Assembly: GCA_002070265.1 (NCBI GenBank)
Contig: MWCX01000093.1
Coordinates: forward strand, 62,001 to 126,000
Direction of reading: 5' to 3'
Source: Bacteroidetes bacterium ADurb.Bin174
GTDB taxonomy: Bacteria > Bacteroidota > Bacteroidia > Bacteroidales > Paludibacteraceae
DNA: 64,000 bases
The notes under the pieces are model-generated. The model ran no database searches, was not told where the DNA came from, and saw only the letters and a program-made list of their open reading frames with translations. Of this stretch, positions 62,893 through 64,000 are shown in pieces. Position 1 is the stretch's first letter, and every line of letters starts with the position of its first letter. The position numbers were made by a program, and so were the translations under genes.

Positions 62893-64000
62893 TTTTTATC
62901 CTGATAATGACGTCTGTTTTTGGGGTAACAAAGGGACAGAAAACGCTCGTAAATACTCTGAATAATAATCCGCAAACTTATTATTACGATAGCCTTAGCT
63001 TTGCTCAGTATCAAAGACAGGATTACAAATCACTGATTGCTACATTAAAAGAAGCAGAACAGTTGGGTGTTACTTTTCCGTATTTGAATTACCGCAAAGC
63101 CATAGCTTATTACGAACTTAAAAACTATGCAGAAGCCGTAAAATGTTACGAAAAAGCTCTCTATGATGTGCCTAATGACCTGTTTTTGAAGGAAAGTCTA
63201 TACTCGGCTTATCTGCTTAGCGGACAAAGTGTAAAAGCTGATATTTTCGCTAAAACACTTCCAAAAATCAGTCAGGAGAATTTGGGTTTTTCCTCTTCAT
63301 TCGTCGATTTTATCCGTATTTCCGGTGGATATATTTTTAGCGATAATGATGAAAAAATGCGAAACAACATAGCCAATCTTGATACCATCAATCAGTATCA
63401 GGATATGATGTTGGGTGGAATAACGCTTGGATTCAATCTTTCTGACCGCGTGAAATTGAATGCAGGTTACAATTTGTTTAACACAAAATTTGAACGTTTC
63501 GCCCCAAACAGCCTACAACACAGTGATTTATTGTCGCAACATCAATTCAATCTCGGCATGGAATTTCATTTGAAAAATAATTTTTCATGGGGCTTTACCG
63601 GCGGATTTTATGCCATTGAAAAAAACAATAAATCAACTAATAGTACCTTAGATCGTGAACGAAGGTGGTCAATACCTTCTTCTCAATCAAATTTTTATAA
63701 TCTGTCTGCATTGGTTTTTTTTAGTAAAAGATTTACCTACGTGATGCCCGAAATTTCTTTTGCATACTCTGATTTTGCTTTTTCCAACCAGTTCCAATCC
63801 AAGCTACAACTGACTTATTATCCGTTTGGGAATTTAAATTTTTATGGAATTACTTCCGGAGCCATTATTCTAAATAATAATGAAAATAGAAGTAAGCAGA
63901 CCATTTTCTCTCAAAATTTAGGTGTTAAATTAGTTGGAAATATGTGGTTAGATGGCATGGTAAGTATAGGAAACCACCTGAATTACATTACAGACCGTTC
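62880..64000 (+). CDS. TPR plus outer-membrane-barrel-like protein (cut by window end)
   Basis: The reading frame from the ATG at 62880 stays open to the end of the window (about 373 codons). It begins with a signal peptide (MYRMIFILIMTSVFGVTKGQ). Residues about 40-130 contain TPR-like units (AIAYYELKNYAEAVKCYEKAL). After that come alternating hydrophobic strands (YIFSDND, LGGITLGFNLSDRVKLNAGYNLF, GMEFHLKNNFSWGFTGGFY) typical of an outer-membrane beta barrel. It overlaps the end of the channel/peptidase gene; an alternative ATG at 62889 overlaps that stop codon in an ATGA arrangement. The gene end is outside the window. Confidence 0.72.
   Translation, partial: MYRMIFILIMTSVFGVTKGQKTLVNTLNNNPQTYYYDSLSFAQYQRQDYKSLIATLKEAEQLGVTFPYLNYRKAIAYYELKNYAEAVKCYEKALYDVPNDLFLKESLYSAYLLSGQSVKADIFAKTLPKISQENLGFSSSFVDFIRISGGYIFSDNDEKMRNNIANLDTINQYQDMMLGGITLGFNLSDRVKLNAGYNLFNTKFERFAPNSLQHSDLLSQHQFNLGMEFHLKNNFSWGFTGGFYAIEKNNKSTNSTLDRERRWSIPSSQSNFYNLSALVFFSKRFTYVMPEISFAYSDFAFSNQFQSKLQLTYYPFGNLNFYGITSGAIILNNNENRSKQTIFSQNLGVKLVGNMWLDGMVSIGNHLNYITDR

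Noticed and set aside
62880..64000. The window-end gene as a pure TPR protein
   Set aside because: After about residue 130 the sequence changes to alternating hydrophobic strands typical of outer-membrane barrels, so a two-part protein is more likely.

Overview
The window comes from a chromosome of a Bacteroidota (Bacteroidetes) bacterium, probably in or near the order Bacteroidales. The evidence is a SusC/SusD polysaccharide utilization locus, C-terminal sorting domains of the type IX secretion kind, Bacteroidota-specific families (DUF5606-like protein, DUF6377-like regulator, short AMP nucleosidase, meso-diaminopimelate dehydrogenase), AT-rich gaps, and many TAnnTTTG promoter elements at gene starts. 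I cannot name a species.

Bases 1-36000 are mostly housekeeping genes in short runs on alternating strands: aspS (5' end only) and rsmG; tRNA-Pro; fabD and hemW; a class A penicillin-binding protein and a TPR protein; an alkylation-repair pair (ogt, alkA) with a SIMPL protein; a HigBA toxin-antitoxin pair; folC and a YggS-type PLP protein; two tandem paralogous envelope proteins; tex, holA, AMP nucleosidase; a lone HsdR-N nuclease-like protein; pyrD-pyrK; an XRE regulator with dyad operators; then a zinc-ribbon coiled-coil protein, a Nif3 protein, a DUF5606-like protein and a PurF-type enzyme; an AcuI/YhdH reductase and a bactofilin. A tight four-gene surface-glycan block follows at 27982-33070 (FemAB/GNAT-like protein, GT4 glycosyltransferase, asparagine-synthase-like protein without the glutaminase cysteine, flippase), then ddh and a YgiQ radical SAM protein.

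Bases 36000-40526 hold a nucleoside phosphorylase, mnmE, a three-gene HipBST-like toxin-antitoxin module with tandem promoters and an inverted-repeat operator, and a DUF2179-like membrane protein. A bidirectional terminator at about 40580 separates this from a minus-strand polysaccharide utilization locus (40655-55005). In transcription order that locus has a membrane regulator, a GH3 beta-glucosidase, SusC, SusD, a SusE-like glycan-binding lipoprotein, a GH30 lipoprotein, and two related binding-module proteins with type IX secretion tails. The second of these is broken by a 68-bp tandem duplication. The GH3+GH30 content points to beta-1,6-glucan (fungal or yeast wall, pustulan) as substrate.

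Bases 55270-64000 form one long co-directional plus-strand block. It opens with an ECF sigma factor, a single-pass membrane protein that is probably its anti-sigma factor (with a dispersed palindromic repeat inserted in frame), a Spy/CpxP-like periplasmic protein, a small secreted protein with two calcium-loop-like repeats, and a DUF2202 ferritin-like lipoprotein. It continues with a PqqD-like (RRE-type) protein, an ATP-grasp ligase, a fold-type III PLP decarboxylase, a urea-transporter-like channel fused to an M23 peptidase, and a TPR/outer-membrane-barrel protein cut by the window end. This last group looks like a biosynthesis-and-transport system of unknown product and is the best candidate for an undescribed system here.
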